Notes: generated from the letters alone by a model not told the origin. A stretch of DNA of 64,000 bases from Paralvinella palmiformis (GCA_025642065.1 JAODUP010000322.1:102501-166500), one strand, 5' to 3'; numbered from the stretch's first letter, positions 1-11,908 are shown. A program made the numbers and translations.

Positions 1-84
1 AGAACGAGGGCATAGAAGATTTATACTTTCTGTTTGTATGTATAAAGGTAATTAAGTAGAATCTGGATGTCGAGTTTGTCGCGT

Positions 85-190
85 TGTTTTGTTTAGCCTG
101 GCTATATAAACATCCCACAAACACAGGCATGAGTCGGCTTCGAAACCAACAACCTAGAGGTTTTCATTGCAATGCTCTAGCAACCGTGCT
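85..190 (-). mobile_element. Degenerate tRNA-derived SINE, family B
   Basis: Contains the block catcccacaaacacaggcat followed by an inverted box-B-like sequence (ggtttcgaa on the minus strand) and a degenerate gtgctct-type box A region. The same order occurs at 11633, 18775 and 53275, which identifies a dispersed family. This copy is old and lacks clear target-site duplications. Confidence 0.5.
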
Positions 191-800
191 ATCGGAATAC
201 TCTCGAGTGTGTGTGTGCGCGCGCGCGTGTCTGTGTGCCGGCATGCATGAAATACTACAAAACGTGCCTAATCAGACCAATCGAGGGACTTTTCAATGCC
301 GAAGACTTATAACACAGTTCTCTGGTCACCCATCTTTCATCATTGAGAAAAACAAACAAAGCTGGCATCATACAACCAAAATAGCCCGATACCCACAATA
401 CAGAGGTGACCGCTAATTCGGGTGCAACTGCATGTATAAGTAATTCCCATTGTCACGACTCGTGCCGAACAATGTCTAGACGACACGGCGGCACAAATTG
501 TCGACAAACGGGATCCTATCACGACTCCTCGGGAGGACTATTGGCTTTTAGCTAGTTGAGCTTCTCTTGGCGTCGGCTAATTAAATGTAGCCAGTCCTCA
601 AACAACACGACGACTGGACCGGACAAGGGCACAAGTCGACTGATGCTAGTTGTGACCGGTAGGTGTCTTCAGCTGCTAACAGTCACTTATTGGCGGACTC
701 GGAAGATCACGGCTCCGGTAGCCAGTACAGCACAATCATGTGTACACGGCACCGAAATGTAATAGCGAATTATTTATTGTGTTTAACATTCACGGTATGT

Positions 801-985
801 TTAAAATGTTGCTGTTCCGCGGCTACATCGTGCACACGGTAGGTTAGATGGGCCGAGCGGGTTATAAAGGTTAATGGGCGAAAAGGAAGACAAAACATCC
901 TTCAGACCTAGCCACACAGGGTAATGGTGAGGGTAATGATGCGAAGCGAAAGATGAAACCCACTCCTTTGAGGCCCAAATCTAAT
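801..985 (-). mobile_element. Degenerate SINE family A, apparently doubled
   Basis: The minus-strand body matches the family A consensus seen at 26008 and 39603 (taggttagatgggccgagcg, then a gacaaaacatccttcagac block). A second partial match (gcgaagcgaaagatgaaacc) follows at about 941. Either one copy carries an internal duplication or two copies lie next to each other. Confidence 0.5.
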
Positions 986-1316
986 CTCGCATCTACCTGT
1001 CTAAAGCATCACCGGAATCTACTCTTTCCAATTCACCCATTAATCCTCTTTCTATATAAGCAGTAAGATTTGGAGGACAATAGTCTTTAGACGAGTTAGA
1101 CAATGTACATCATATACACCGATCGAAGCTGTACCGACCAATCGTTATAAATGTACAATAACTGCAAAAGTACGTAACACATGCTTAAAATACTCTAAAG
1201 CCAAAGAAACTGTAATGCCACACGATTTCGTTTAAACATTCGCCATCTTCTTTGCTTCCTAGTTCATATTTCTCTCTCTGACCAAACCAGGAAGTTAACC
1301 CCGGATAGGGAGAGAT

Positions 1317-1317
1317 A

Positions 1318-1361
<44 letters not shown>
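1317..1361. repeat. (TA)n microsatellite
   Basis: An uninterrupted TA run of about 22 units. Confidence 0.95.
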
Positions 1362-1363
<2 letters not shown>

Positions 1364-2096
1364 TCACACACATGGGTACGCATCGTGGAAACGCATAATC
1401 TCCAATCAGTAAACCCCACCAAGGTATGCTAGCTCCACGAGTAGTTTACTTTACCGATGTCTGTCCATACTCTCACAGACCCCGTGGCTGATGCTATAGC
1501 CCCATAAAGCCAGTCTCGGGCGACACTTGAGGCTGGCCCGCTATCAGTGGGCAAAAGTTTCGCCAAAGCGTCGAGCTCCGCTAGAGCCACTCGGCTCGCC
1601 GATTGTAGAGTCCTCTAGCGGCAGATGGCTGGTTGGCTGGCTGACTGACTGGCTTGGTGAGCCGCCGTTGGTCCCTTGCTAGCCACAACCCACAGAGACT
1701 CGACTACGGCGACACCAGCAGCCTCAACAAACACGGCTCCGATCCGTAGCACTTCTTCGATCGACGCCGACAACGACATCGAGACGATGGGACGGAACAA
1801 CGCAACGGCCATCAACGGCACCACGGATGATGTTGACGATGATCACGACGACGGATGTACGATAGATGGCGTGTTCAAAGGGATAACATAAAGGCGCGTC
1901 GGGTCCAGTTCAACACCGCAGATCCCATTTCCGAGAGGCGCTCTCGGTAAAGACAGATTTTAGGGTTCCCTTTTCCGTGTTTTCTGGGGGTTTCAGGGGT
2001 ATTTTTTGTCTTCGTTTTCACTTTCGTTTTCTCACTAATCGCATACGCCATCAATTTGACTCGATTCGGCGGTGATTGGTTGAGGATGGCCTTGGT

Positions 2097-2102
2097 CACG
2101 TG
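2097..2102. promoter_or_regulatory. CACGTG E-box upstream of exon 1
   Basis: A palindromic CACGTG lies about 55 bases before the chosen start codon, inside ggtcacgtgacg, the extended form favoured by USF/MITF-type bHLH-ZIP factors. A 6-mer is common by chance, so function is only suggested by position. Confidence 0.2.
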
Positions 2103-2156
2103 ACGAACAGGTCAACGACCGAGCAGTCCGACAAAATATCGACCCGCGGAAGGAAA

Positions 2157-2658
2157 ATGGATATACGTCATCGATCCATGAGACTTTTGGTAACGGTAAC
2201 TGTCGCCTGTTACGTCAGCGCTAAGCCGAGCGAAGACAAACAGCCGGAAGCGATCCGTTTGCCGGGACACATCATTCTCGGCGGGCTGTTCCCGATGCAC
2301 GAGAAAGGCACGCGGGGCCGGATCTGCGGCGCCATCAAAGGAGGAGAAGGGCATCCAGCGGGCCGAGGCCATGCTCTACGCCATCGACAGGATCAACAAC
2401 GACAGCGCCATCCTGCCCAAGGTCACCCTCGGCGTCTACATCCTGGACACCTGTCTTCGGGATACCTTCGCCCTGGAGCAGTCGCTGACGTTCATCAGGG
2501 CCCACATGAGCTCGCTGACCGCCGAACAGTTCCTGCACTGTACGCCGAAACCGCGCTACGGGAAGAACCATGCCGTCATCAAGCCCGTCGCTGGAGTGAT
2601 AGGAGCCGCCGCTAGTCCGGTCTCTGTAATGGTAGCTAACATATTGAGATTGTTTAAG
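2157..2658 (+). CDS. Metabotropic glutamate receptor exon 1 (signal peptide and first part of lobe 1), with +1 frameshift
   Basis: Encodes the N-terminus of a class C GPCR. ATG at 2157 (aaaATGg context) starts a basic then hydrophobic signal peptide (residues 1-22, ending YVSA). The mGluR hallmark [15 protein letters not shown] follows, then ICGAIK. At 2337-2341 the frame slips: one extra base (G2340 or its neighbour) is present, and the reading resumes one base later as [20 protein letters not shown]. The rest is canonical: [36 protein letters not shown]. The donor AAG|GTAAGA at 2658/2659 leaves phase 0. Expected ligand contacts are visible: K64 and R68 (2359-2361; R78 in mGluR1, the K/R pair being typical of group III) and S153 (2614; S165 in mGluR1). 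Everything else is intact, so an assembly indel is likelier than a dead gene. Without correction the frame would continue to a stop near 2615. Confidence 0.9.
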
Positions 2659-2742
2659 GTAAGATCATTAATGACCAACTACCGTGTATAGGTTTCTACA
2701 AGCGTGTGTTTGTCTGTTTGTTCCTTTTCTTGTTTGTGTATG

Positions 2743-2743
<1 letters not shown>

Positions 2744-2796
<53 letters not shown>

Positions 2797-2818
2797 AATA
2801 CACACACACACACACAAC

Positions 2819-2900
<82 letters not shown>
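2744..2900. repeat. Compound (TA)n (CA)n (TA)n (GT)n microsatellite
   Basis: About 48 bases of TA, then CA, a short TA block and about 69 bases of GT, ending at tttaggg. It begins 85 bases after the exon 1 donor. The CA and GT halves are inverted relative to each other and could fold back. Confidence 0.95.
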
Positions 2901-2903
<3 letters not shown>

Positions 2904-3061
2904 AGGGTACATAATAAGAGGCAACAGGCACAGAGCATCAACATATCTAAACCTCCTTCGAAACCTACCTCCATAAATCTAAATACAACTATGCATACAT
3001 TAATCTAAATATTAAATGTTCAATACCTCCACATATTGATAAATGTGTCGTATACCTAAGC

Positions 3062-3105
3062 ATGTGTCTGTGTGTGCGTGTGTGTGTGTGTGTATATACA
3101 TCTAG

Positions 3106-3150
<45 letters not shown>
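3062..3150. repeat. (GT)n and (TA)n microsatellites
   Basis: A GT-rich run (3062-3095) is followed by a TA run (about 3110-3150), with tatacatctagttc between them. Nothing coding is seen from here to 3414. Confidence 0.9.
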
Positions 3151-3158
<8 letters not shown>

Positions 3159-3414
3159 TATTCATACATATTAAAACAAAATATTATTTAGTTGATATTA
3201 CTGATAAAGAGGACAATCTCAGGATCCGACCTACATGCTGTTAGATAACATCTCTGATATTAGTCACTGTTAGTATCTATATACATTATAAATGACATTA
3301 TATGCTGTCCGTATATAAATAACTCTGTGGGATTATGATATAAAATTTACCTCGATCTGTGTTATTTGTCGGCTGATTTGAGCAATTATGCTAATGCTCT
3401 TATCAAACTGGAGA

Positions 3415-3580
3415 TCTGTTTGTCTGTCAATCTGTAAATCCGTTTTAGACCTATCCGTCTGTCTCTGTGTATCTGTATGCATGACTGTCTGTTAGTCTAC
3501 CTTCTCTGTCTGCCTGTCTGTCTGTATGTGTCTGTCTGTCTGTCTGTCTATCTGTCTGTCTGTCTGTCTGTCTGTCTGAT
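3415..3580. repeat. Imperfect (TCTG)n tetranucleotide array
   Basis: Degenerate at the left (tctgtttgtctgtcaatctg) and perfect toward 3530-3580, showing a purity gradient. Similar TCTG/CAGA arrays lie at 18135, 55767 and 57807. Confidence 0.9.
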
Positions 3581-4005
3581 GCACTATACCAGGATACGTA
3601 TATACTGCATAACAATTCTAGGCCGCAGGTATAATTCGACGCATTAAAAACTACCCAGTTAATGACCGGCGGATAACGGGGCAGCTTTTGATGCGACGTG
3701 AAGCCGTTAATCGTAAAACTGATCACACGACGTCCATCGATTATATGCCTGACGCCATTGTGCTGAACTCCGTCCCTGATAAAAATCGTACCCGCAGCAT
3801 CACACGTAACGGCCCCGACCCGGCCGCACTCCATAAATCAGCGTTAATTTTGGCCACAATACGGTTCACCCCCCCCCCCCACACACACACACCTCCCGAT
3901 GGTCGGGTACTGTTCTGACGGCAATCTCAGACTTGACTCGGCTAGAGGTAGTTGACCGTATCGTACACACCTGTACACACCTGTACATCAGGTGTGTGTG
4001 TGTGT

Positions 4006-4082
4006 ATAATGAAGCGAACTCACCGATGAAACACCCTACAGATATACCCACGCCGAGGTTCGAACTCAGGTGGTAGTTCAAC
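4006..4082 (-). mobile_element. SINE family A fragment
   Basis: The minus strand retains gatgaaacaccctacagata, then a box B inversion (gaggttcgaactcaggtgg). The box A end is missing. The left side is replaced by a GT run and the right runs into (AAC)n. Confidence 0.6.
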
Positions 4083-4085
4083 ATC

Positions 4086-4109
4086 ACGAACAACAACAAT
4101 AGCAAAAAT

Positions 4110-4143
<34 letters not shown>

Positions 4144-4146
4144 ACA
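4086..4146. repeat. (AAC)n microsatellite
   Basis: An AAC/CAA run with a few interruptions, directly next to the SINE fragment. From 4147 to 4890 there is unique AT-rich sequence with no coding signal that I can recognise. Confidence 0.9.
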
Positions 4147-4891
4147 TGATATCTTATAACACCTTTATAATATTAACATTTTTGCCATTTAAAACTGAGC
4201 TTATGGAGCCAGTCAAAGAGTAGAAATTAATTACTTCGTTATCGCGAACAAAACTCGATATACGTCATCGAGAGAAAATTGGACGAGGAATAAAACAAAC
4301 GAAAAACTGAGAAAAATCGCGATTTTCAAAATAAAACTCGACGATGGAGAATATCAGTCTGAAAGTGACTCTCCTTCGTGTCGTACTAGTTCAGATAACA
4401 TTAACATCAAAGTTTTGATTCACTCTGGATATTTCGGCTTAGAAACTACGGACTTCCCGGATGTAATCCCGTCAACTTTATGCTTTGAGATATACCCAGG
4501 AGAGGCGGAGTAACGAGGTTTTGAATTATACGTTGGGAACACTGCTATCGCTTCTCGACCTGACCGACTTCGTGAAGGTGTTGACCTTTCTTCGTGAGTA
4601 AATCCGACGATTTGAGTCCTTACAACGTTTCGTCATTTTTAATTCAGCGTCTTGACCGACGAAGCTCGTACTTCCTACGGTATCCCGTGTACCGTCTTCG
4701 TGGTCGTTTCTCCTTCCCGAATGTGTATTTATATTTCCTCCGAAGAAGCATCCCGCATTGTCATATGAAGCAGATGAATCATTTAGATCGGATTAGCATA
4801 CGTTTTTGCGTTGTTACTTTTGCAATCTGGCCACGTACATGCATGTATTGATCAAAAGGTCGGCTGTTGTCTTTGTTTATTGCTCGTAAAT

Positions 4892-4915
4892 GGAGAGAGA
4901 GGGGGGAGAGAGAGG

Positions 4916-4965
<50 letters not shown>
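4892..4965. repeat. (GA)n purine tract
   Basis: GA dinucleotide run with a G-rich start (gagagaggggggagagagag). It is followed by two copies of agcatctaccctat (about 4965 and 4985), a small local duplication. Confidence 0.9.
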
Positions 4966-4966
<1 letters not shown>

Positions 4967-5214
4967 ATCTACCCTATGAGAACTAGCATCTACCCTATAT
5001 TTGTAGAGCCTCGGATAAAATGACGTGCGTCAGTTTCAGCGTCGAAAGCCATAATAGATTCTTATAATTGACGATCAAAATGGCTTCTCAGGAGAGCGAA
5101 AACATGACTGTATGACATCTCGTTATCGAATCCCGTCTGGAGCCAGTGTCTTACGTTGATTATCATGTATTTGAATAAATACCACAGTTCAATAATAAAT
5201 ATTTGTTTTGTTCC

Positions 5215-5735
5215 AGCTGCTCTGGTTTCCTCCTATGTGTTTCAGACAGCTGTAGAAGATTCTGTTTCACACATTCAAGGTACTGAGAGGAAGTATTCAA
5301 GCGAACCGATTCAAAAACGTAGACCAATGAGACTGCTGCGATCTGAGTCTTGTTTGCTTTTGAAGGCCTCAAAAGGTCACACCGCAATGTACGGAGAGAA
5401 ATCCTTCCTAACATCAGCTCCCAAACTGTGGAATAAGTTGCCTAATTATATTGAACGTGCAAAACATAAAGAAACTTTTATGAGGTTCTTAAAACCGACT
5501 TATTTAAATTAGCTTATTTATAATATTTATCGATCGGTCTATTTCTGCATAAAAAGTGTTTGTGCTATATGATCCAGAACAAGTCGTAATTCTGTTTTTA
5601 ATATAAAGCGACTTAAAGCAACTCAAGTTGAGTAGATGGTTGGATGAATGTGGTTTAATGACACAGTGGCATAATTTAACCCAATCAGTGATCTGGAACG
5701 TTTGCACAAGTTAATTAATTCGCTATATAACAATA
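5215..5735 (+). mobile_element. Decayed non-LTR retrotransposon 3' end (CR1/L2-like family 1)
   Basis: The plus strand encodes the typical C-terminal end of a LINE reverse-transcriptase protein: MRLLRSESCLLL, then GEKSFLTSAPKLWNKLPN, ending at a stop at 5510. A 3' UTR with aagcaactcaagttgagtag and gctatataac leads into an ATT/AGT microsatellite. The stretch accaatgagactgctgcgat is shared with the copy at about 26204, which shows one family. The upstream part is frameshifted and 5'-truncated. It has no autonomous coding capacity. Confidence 0.75.
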
Positions 5736-5777
5736 TTATTATTAGTAGTAGTAGTAGTAGTAATAGTAGTAGTATCC
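5736..5777. repeat. (ATT)n/(AGT)n tail microsatellite
   Basis: ATT units pass into AGT units immediately after the LINE 3' UTR. It is most simply read as the element's simple-repeat tail. From 5778 to 6009 I see only unique AT-rich sequence. Confidence 0.85.
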
Positions 5778-6009
5778 GAACTTTGACCATCTCACCGTAT
5801 CTGGTCTCCATTCGCAAATTAGCATAACACGAACAAAAAGAAGTAATATGCCTCAAGTAGCGAGCTCGTTAAAAAGTACTTTATGACTGCATATTTAAAT
5901 TCTATGCAAAAAAATATTAATCTGTATCAATATGGCACAAATTGATTTGCGACGTTAGTGTAATGATTACGTATGAAATTGATTTGTTTGTATATGGCAA
6001 CAACCAACG

Positions 6010-6225
6010 TAAATGTTGTTGCTGTTGTTGTTGTTGTTGTTGTTGTTGTTTACTGTCACTTTTGGGGCACACGGTGGGCTAACAGGAGCCGAGCGAGCTG
6101 TAACGATAATGACGCGACGTAAAAGATGAAACAGCCTCCAGACGTAGCCCCACCCGGGGGGGGAGGGGCGAGGGCTTTAATCCAGGTTCTAGACATCCGC
6201 GACCTAGCGCGCCACCAGTAAATCC
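6010..6225 (-). mobile_element. SINE family A with (TTG)n tail
   Basis: On the plus strand a (TTG)n run (6010-6050) precedes ttttggggcacacggtgggc, ggagccgagcgagctg, gatgaaacagcctccagac and a degenerate box B/box A end (to about 6225). The simple repeat corresponds to the 3' tail of the minus-strand element. The body is interrupted by a poly-G expansion near 6155. Confidence 0.65.
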
Positions 6226-9200
6226 GTAGAGACGTCAGGAGGAGGCCGATGGGTATAGGCATCTAGTCGGCGCGGCGCATCCGATTCAACCTGCCGTAAA
6301 TACCTCTGGTCGAATAAGATTAATACTATCGTTGATTCACCGCACGATGGCTTGCCCATTATCGGAGATCAATAATTCAGCTCGTTTCGGGCATAGATTG
6401 CCCACAACGTGAATACCCGCGGCCATTCGCCGCGGCGCAGACGTTGTTTTTGCCAAATAAGGCTAATTATTCGGAGCGGCTTAAACCCGTTTACGTACGG
6501 TTCCCACTTGTTTCCCACTTGGCGTGTTGCGGTCCGTCACCTTGGACCCGTTCTGGAATCGTCTCGACGCCATTATATAGCAATGAATGGAATCTCCGGC
6601 TGGTGCTCGGCCGTGATCTTTTGTGTAAGGGGGCGCGCCGCTATTCGGCGTATCCCACCGGAGCCAGGGAAACATTCTAAACGCACTTCCCCCCTTTCCG
6701 GCTCCGACGTTCGAGTACCCAAATCGCTGAATGATTTAAACATAATCTCTCGACCCGTCCCGCGGAGGGCGAATGCAAAACTCTACGGGCTGCGGGGAAG
6801 GCTTTTTTTTTGGTCGCCAGCTAACGTCAGTGATTCCATTAATATTAATTATTAGGATAATGCCATTTATGCGGGATTCATGCCCTTCCGTGTGTCATAT
6901 CTAATTGAAGCAGACGTCCGCCGAACGTAAACCTGTTATGCATTGCGTAGTACAAAATGGATATTATTAAGCGGCTAGTGGTTCTCGCGCAATTGGGCGC
7001 GCGCGTGTTTGCGGATGATATGCCGTCGTGGCGGCGGCGGCGGCGGCGGGTAGGAGGGGGGGGGGTGTTAAGGTGGCGGCTGCTCGGCTCTTAACTGGAT
7101 CGATTATTCTTCCGGCGCATTAAAATACTGCTCGCGCATCGTCGGTCGCCCAGTTCGGGAACACCTGAACTGACACGCGTCAGTCGGCCCGAATAAGACA
7201 TTCTTTTGACTTAGCATTTCGACATTTATCTCCGACAAAGGCACCCGTCTCCAGAAGAGCGTCCGGCTACTCGCCGAAAGACGATCCACTTCCGAGACCT
7301 AAGGGCGAATAATTACAACGGATCAATGGAATACTAATGGACGAAGATAAGCCGTTTAACCTTGGACCGGGCTCGGTAGGACCAAAGAGGGGTCATCTTC
7401 AGCCAGGTATGCGTGAACCTTAGAGATGACGACTTGGCAGCGCGATCGAAGGCTTTAGGCGAATCGTTCGATGATTTTCGGTCAGCATCCCGTAAATGCA
7501 AAACAGTATCATTGTTCGTCATCCATGATTAATGCCCGGTTCTGCATATATCAGGGTACAGATCCAGACACGTCGGTTCGTGTTTACGAAACCGGATCCG
7601 CTTTTGTTCGTCATCGTCGGATCAACGGAGTCGTGCGTATTGACGAACGTTCACGAACTGACAGACGAATAGAAATAATACAACAGTATATATTCGGCCG
7701 TGGGTTAATACAATAGCTCACGGTCGTTCCGGATTGTTTTCCCATCCAACCTTCAAACGTGGTGATCAGATACTCGAATAGATTTTAAAACGTTCGACCA
7801 GTCAGATAAATCGACCGACCGACCGACCGGGAAATGACGAAACTGGACGCCAAACTGGTGACATAAAAAGAGGAGACGTTACATACGATATCACATCACA
7901 GAATCCCATCCGGGGAGAGGGACGGGGGGAATGGAGCCGAAAATCGGTCGTGAGCGGAAGAACATATCGGCGATGAGATGTCATTATATATACGAGGTTG
8001 TCAATCATCGGTGTTGTACTGTCAGTTCGCGGCTCATTGTTGATTCGTCTTCGGAAAATGTTCGCTGCACATTTCAACCGTCAGCATATGCCACCCTCTC
8101 CCACCCCCACCCCCCACCCCCGCCCCGGAGTAAGATAGATCAATCGAGATTCGGTAGCATTTGTGCGATCTCTAAATAAGCACAATAAGGAGGCATTAGT
8201 GAATTGCCGTTGGCTCGAATCAGCATCAATCATGAATCCGGATGACGGCAGATGAGAATATATGACGCCGATGATAACAAATGATAAGACGATGCGCTCA
8301 TCGAATTAGTCGGCTAATCAACGCCACCCGTGTACTGACATTAACATAAAAAGACGAGGTTCTCCGTTCGTCCATACGTGAGCCGCATTCATTAGTAAAC
8401 ACCTAAATGATATGCACTTCTCTCGGTGGTGCGTGCAGTTAAAACGTCCTCCTACGACAAGCCCCAATGCGGCGTCAGGAATTCTCCAAAACAACTTCAA
8501 ATATGTCCCACTTTCCTTGCCTCGTTTCAATAGTTAACATTATTCCATATTTCGGTACCAATATATACCGGTATTGCTGCCAGGCTGCGGACAATGCCTA
8601 ATCGGATAATACCTAATCCGCCATTAATACAATGGTCCCCCGATAGGGGCAATATCGTGTCGTACCGGTTGCTCTCGTAATAATCGTCCCCGTTAAAATG
8701 CTGTCGTGTCGTCGAGGTATTTAGTCGGAACGTGTCGACCTACGGCGGACGATAGGTAACTGTCGTCAGGTGCGCTGTTTAATATGGGATTACCTAACAC
8801 GGAGGGATCGTGTTGTCGTCTGCACGAGTATGAAACTTTTTATGATTCCGGGAGGGAAAATGCGGCGTGCCACGCGATGACAGGTAATTGTACCGGATCG
8901 GCTTATAGTCCGTCCGTCGGTGGATTTTTCTGGATTGTTTTGCTTCAGGTGCCAGCTGTTTGATTGCTACCGAAAATTACACTTTATTTCCCAACCAGCT
9001 TCCAGTAATGGGCTCGCCGTAGAAGTGTTTTTATAGGGGGCGGTCTCAAAAACTGTAAACCGTCAGTTTCATTCGTAGAGAAATCACGCGTTTGAAGTCA
9101 CGTGTTTCGAGTCAGGTGCATATAATAATGTATGGCTATATGCCAAAACGAAAATACCAAACCTAGAAATAAATAAAATGCCCCATCGTTGCCACAACCA

Positions 9201-9480
9201 TATAATTGGGCAGGGAAGGACTTCATGGTTTCTTACTGACTGTAATAATCTTTAAAAATATGTATGTCACAATAAAATAATAATAATAATAATATTAAAG
9301 ATACCTATTTACCGTTTCTATGTCTTCATGATATAATTGATAATTGGTAAAGCGGTTGATCACTGAACCCGACTATGTCTCAAGGATGTTAAATTTTTTC
9401 AATTAGGATCACTACCTTTCGAAATATATTGACCTACTTAGCCGACGATATTTAGAGCCGTATTGAGTAAACTATTACTC
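6226..9480. other. Unique intronic DNA, no genes seen
   Basis: About 3.2 kb of low-repeat, CpG-containing sequence. Short open frames (for example 6409-6855 and 7471-7716) resemble no protein I know and lack splice or family support. Small features include a CGG run near 7027-7049, poly-G near 7057 and a CCCCA-rich patch at 8098-8126. The low repeat density stands out from the rest of the intron and makes this a candidate region for cis-regulatory elements, but no specific element is identified. Confidence 0.4.
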
Positions 9481-9502
9481 ACGTTACACTTTAAACCTCC
9501 AA

Positions 9503-9710
9503 GTTAGTATTGACTGACTGACTCACTCACTCACTCACTGATTGACTGACTCATTCACTCACTCACTCACTACTTGACTCGGTCAATCATTCAATCAGTC
9601 GATCACTCACTCACTCAATTTATCCATTCACTCATTCACTCTTTCTCTCACTCACACACTCACTCACTCAGTTATTCAATCACTCACTGATTCACTCATC
9701 CAACAGAACC
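9503..9710. repeat. Degenerate (ACTC)n tetranucleotide array
   Basis: About 200 bases of ctcactcactcactca units with many ATTC and ACTG variants. This unit also forms the tail of SINE family B (53030, 10960), so the array may descend from such a tail. Confidence 0.85.
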
Positions 9711-10115
9711 CGTAACTACCAAACTCCATGCCCACGTGACTGTACACCTAGTGATCTTCTCACCTGACAGCAACCCAGCTCTACATCGACCAGTTCCCGA
9801 CCCCCCTGCATCATCCACCCTGCCCCCTCCCACCCCGTCGTCCTTCCATCGTGACAAATCGGCCTTGTAGCCAGTATGTCACGGCAGACGTGATCCAGAA
9901 CGCGATGTCCTCGCCCCAAAATGCGTCGATTAGCCGCGTCGGTGTTAACAAACACGCGTCATACAGATGAGAGATTCGATGGTCAGAGATCGTTATCGAC
10001 TTCTCTGTATTATTGCCCCCCCCCCCCCCCCAGATGGACGTGATAGAGCTGCTCACGCATGTCCAGACGACAGTCGGTCAGAGACACACACACGTCACGT
10101 GAGCCACTCGTAAAA
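9711..10115. other. Intronic sequence with poly-C tract
   Basis: Non-coding. It contains a C run of 15 or more bases at 10016-10030 and C-rich sequence near 9800-9840. No gene is seen. Confidence 0.5.
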
Positions 10116-10275
10116 TGTAAATGTTGGTGTTTCACGACCATTTTTTAGCAGATACTGTCAGCTGGATGGGCCGAGCGAGCTCCATACATAATGAGGGCGA
10201 AGTGTAGGTTTGAACTCAGGTCGTAGATGTCTGAGGCCAACCGTACAATCGGGTGGAGACCATGGAGACACTCGT
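10116..10275 (-). mobile_element. SINE family A
   Basis: Plus-strand order is gtaaatgttggtgtttcacg, then tggatgggccgagcgagctc, taatgagggcgaagtg, an inverted box B (aggtttgaactcagg) and gccaaccgtacaatcggg. The dgatgaaac block of other copies is deleted here. Confidence 0.7.
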
Positions 10276-10685
10276 AAGCGACTTCGGGATATTTTAAAGC
10301 ATAGGGGCGCGCGTGTGAGATGGGGGAGGGGCGGGCCACCAACTACGGTCGACTCAACCCGCTCGTAAAACCGACGGCCTGACCGTCTACTTACGCACGT
10401 AATCCATATCCGACTTTGAAGTCGTACCTGAGTGCGCTGTATCCGAGGAGGCGGTTATTACGGACTTCCGCCGTAAATTCGACTGTTACAGAGCTGTTAG
10501 TGATCTGAAGTCTCCACTGCTCGGGCCAGAGTCGGGTCGGATTCGGGTCGTAGGCGAATGAATGAAATCCTTAGAGCATGCCGTCGGCGAAATCGATTCT
10601 CGTGGATATTAAGAACATTTAGCATAATTAGTGGCATTCGATGGTACACTTGATCAGGGCAACGTCAACATCATCGGGGGAGTTC

Positions 10686-10885
10686 GTTCTCTCTCTCTCT
10701 CTCTCTCTTTCCCACTCACGCATCCTCTACGCCCCCCCCCTTCTCTCTCCCCTCTCTCTCCCCCTTCTCTCTCCCCCTCTCCCTATCTCTTTCTTTCAAC
10801 TCCACCTCTCTCTCTCTCTCTCTCTCTCCCTCCTTTTCTTTTTCTCTCTCTCCACCCCCCCCCTCTCTCTCTCTCTTTCTCTGAT
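10686..10885. repeat. CT-rich polypyrimidine tract
   Basis: About 200 bases of (CT)n with C-run interruptions, almost purine-free on the plus strand. Such a mirror-like homopyrimidine stretch can form triplex (H-DNA). The 10276-10685 stretch before it is unique non-coding DNA. Confidence 0.9.
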
Positions 10886-10959
10886 CATCCGTAGAGACAC
10901 TTTGTATCCAGTTCAGGCATACCTGGAAATAGTTAGTGTATGATATTTACCTTCAGAGT

Positions 10960-11190
10960 GAGTAAAGCGCTTTCCAAGCGTTATGTTTGAGTTAGAAAGT
11001 GAGTGAGTTAGTGAATGAGTGAGCCAGAAACAGCGTGCGAGTGAATGTTTAGCCGCTATGCTAGTCACACCTGAGACATACGACCTGAAGGCAACTCCCT
11101 CCAGAAACATCCCACAAAGGCATTCCACATATGATACATCTCACAGACGCGGGTAATACTCGAATTCGAACCGAGAACCGAATATCTGCA
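10960..11190 (-). mobile_element. SINE family B with (GAGT)n tail
   Basis: A degenerate (GAGT)n block (10960-11035) is followed by tagtcacacctgagacatac, gaaacatcccacaaaggc and gaattcgaaccgag (inverted box B). The 53030-53365 copy has the same order, including tail position, so the tetranucleotide repeat belongs to the element. Confidence 0.6.
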
Positions 11191-11632
11191 ACACAGCACA
11201 TTATCAACTATTCAAAGGGGGCGCCCTCGTCGATCGACGCTTATTGGATTATATGCGAAAACGAAACTAAAACGCCGCACAGCGACCTTGGAGTGACATT
11301 CTTTTTATCTTACGAAATGAGAAAAATACTTTGTTAACAAAAGGCGTTCATTTCAAGGTCAGTACAATGTCAGAGTTATATCAGTCAAAAAAATAAGACA
11401 AATACAAAAGTAAACATGATAAAAATGAAACGAGAAAATCGGGTTAATGGCACAGATTGCCTGAGGTCAGAATTGATTAATTACAGCCGACAACAACACA
11501 AGAAGAAAGTTTTACGAAATACGAAATACGGTATATTGTGTCCAACCAGGTACACCCATGACCTTATGTTGTTGAGTCGAGTTGGCTAGCCAAGTCGCTG
11601 GTCATAGCTAGTAAATACGCTCCTTATGGGTA
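11191..11632. other. Unique intronic sequence
   Basis: AT-rich, non-coding. No feature recognised. Confidence 0.4.
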
Positions 11633-11730
11633 GCAAATCCCACAAAACAGATATGAGCCGGATTTGACCCGAAAACCCAGAGATTCGCAGATGACTGCTC
11701 GACATACTACGCTATCGAAGCGATAGACGC
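11633..11730 (-). mobile_element. SINE family B, tRNA-like portion
   Basis: aaatcccacaaaacagatat, then gagccggatttgacccgaaa (inverted box B region), gagattcgcagatgactgct and a degenerate box A end near ctatcgaagcgat. Confidence 0.55.
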
Positions 11731-11837
11731 CCATAACTTAAATGTCGGTTTTGTTAAGAGAACTGTTTTGGGACTGTTTCTATGACCTAATTGTTAACGC
11801 TAGCCGCATATCTCCAGAACATGGTTTCAAGCAAGGC

Positions 11838-11875
11838 CTGGTTATGTCTGAAGGGTGTTTCATCTTTCACCTCGC

Positions 11876-11908
<33 letters not shown>

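Larger units (their letters stand above)
1..2156. other. Upstream flank / putative promoter and 5' UTR of the mGluR gene
   Basis: No coding region is recognisable here. The segment holds two degenerate SINE pieces (85-190, 801-985), a (TA)n run and otherwise unique sequence. The last 500 bases are GC-richer and lead into exon 1 without a clear TATA box. An ATG at 2076 is in frame with the exon 1 start and the frame stays open between them. It would add 27 polar residues in front of the signal peptide, so 2157 is the better start. A 5' UTR intron cannot be excluded. Confidence 0.5.

Noticed and set aside
2747..2974. Cys/Val and Tyr/Ile repeat proteins in dinucleotide tracts
   Set aside because: Translations of (GT)n, (CA)n and (TA)n repeats. 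They occur at every such tract in the window.
5156..5512. A stand-alone 118-codon gene
   Set aside because: The C-terminal sequence and the 3' UTR are shared with other copies in this window and match a LINE polyprotein end, so it is a retrotransposon fragment.
6409..6855. 148-codon plus-strand open frame
   Set aside because: No family resemblance and alternative frames are open too. Kept as unique intronic DNA.
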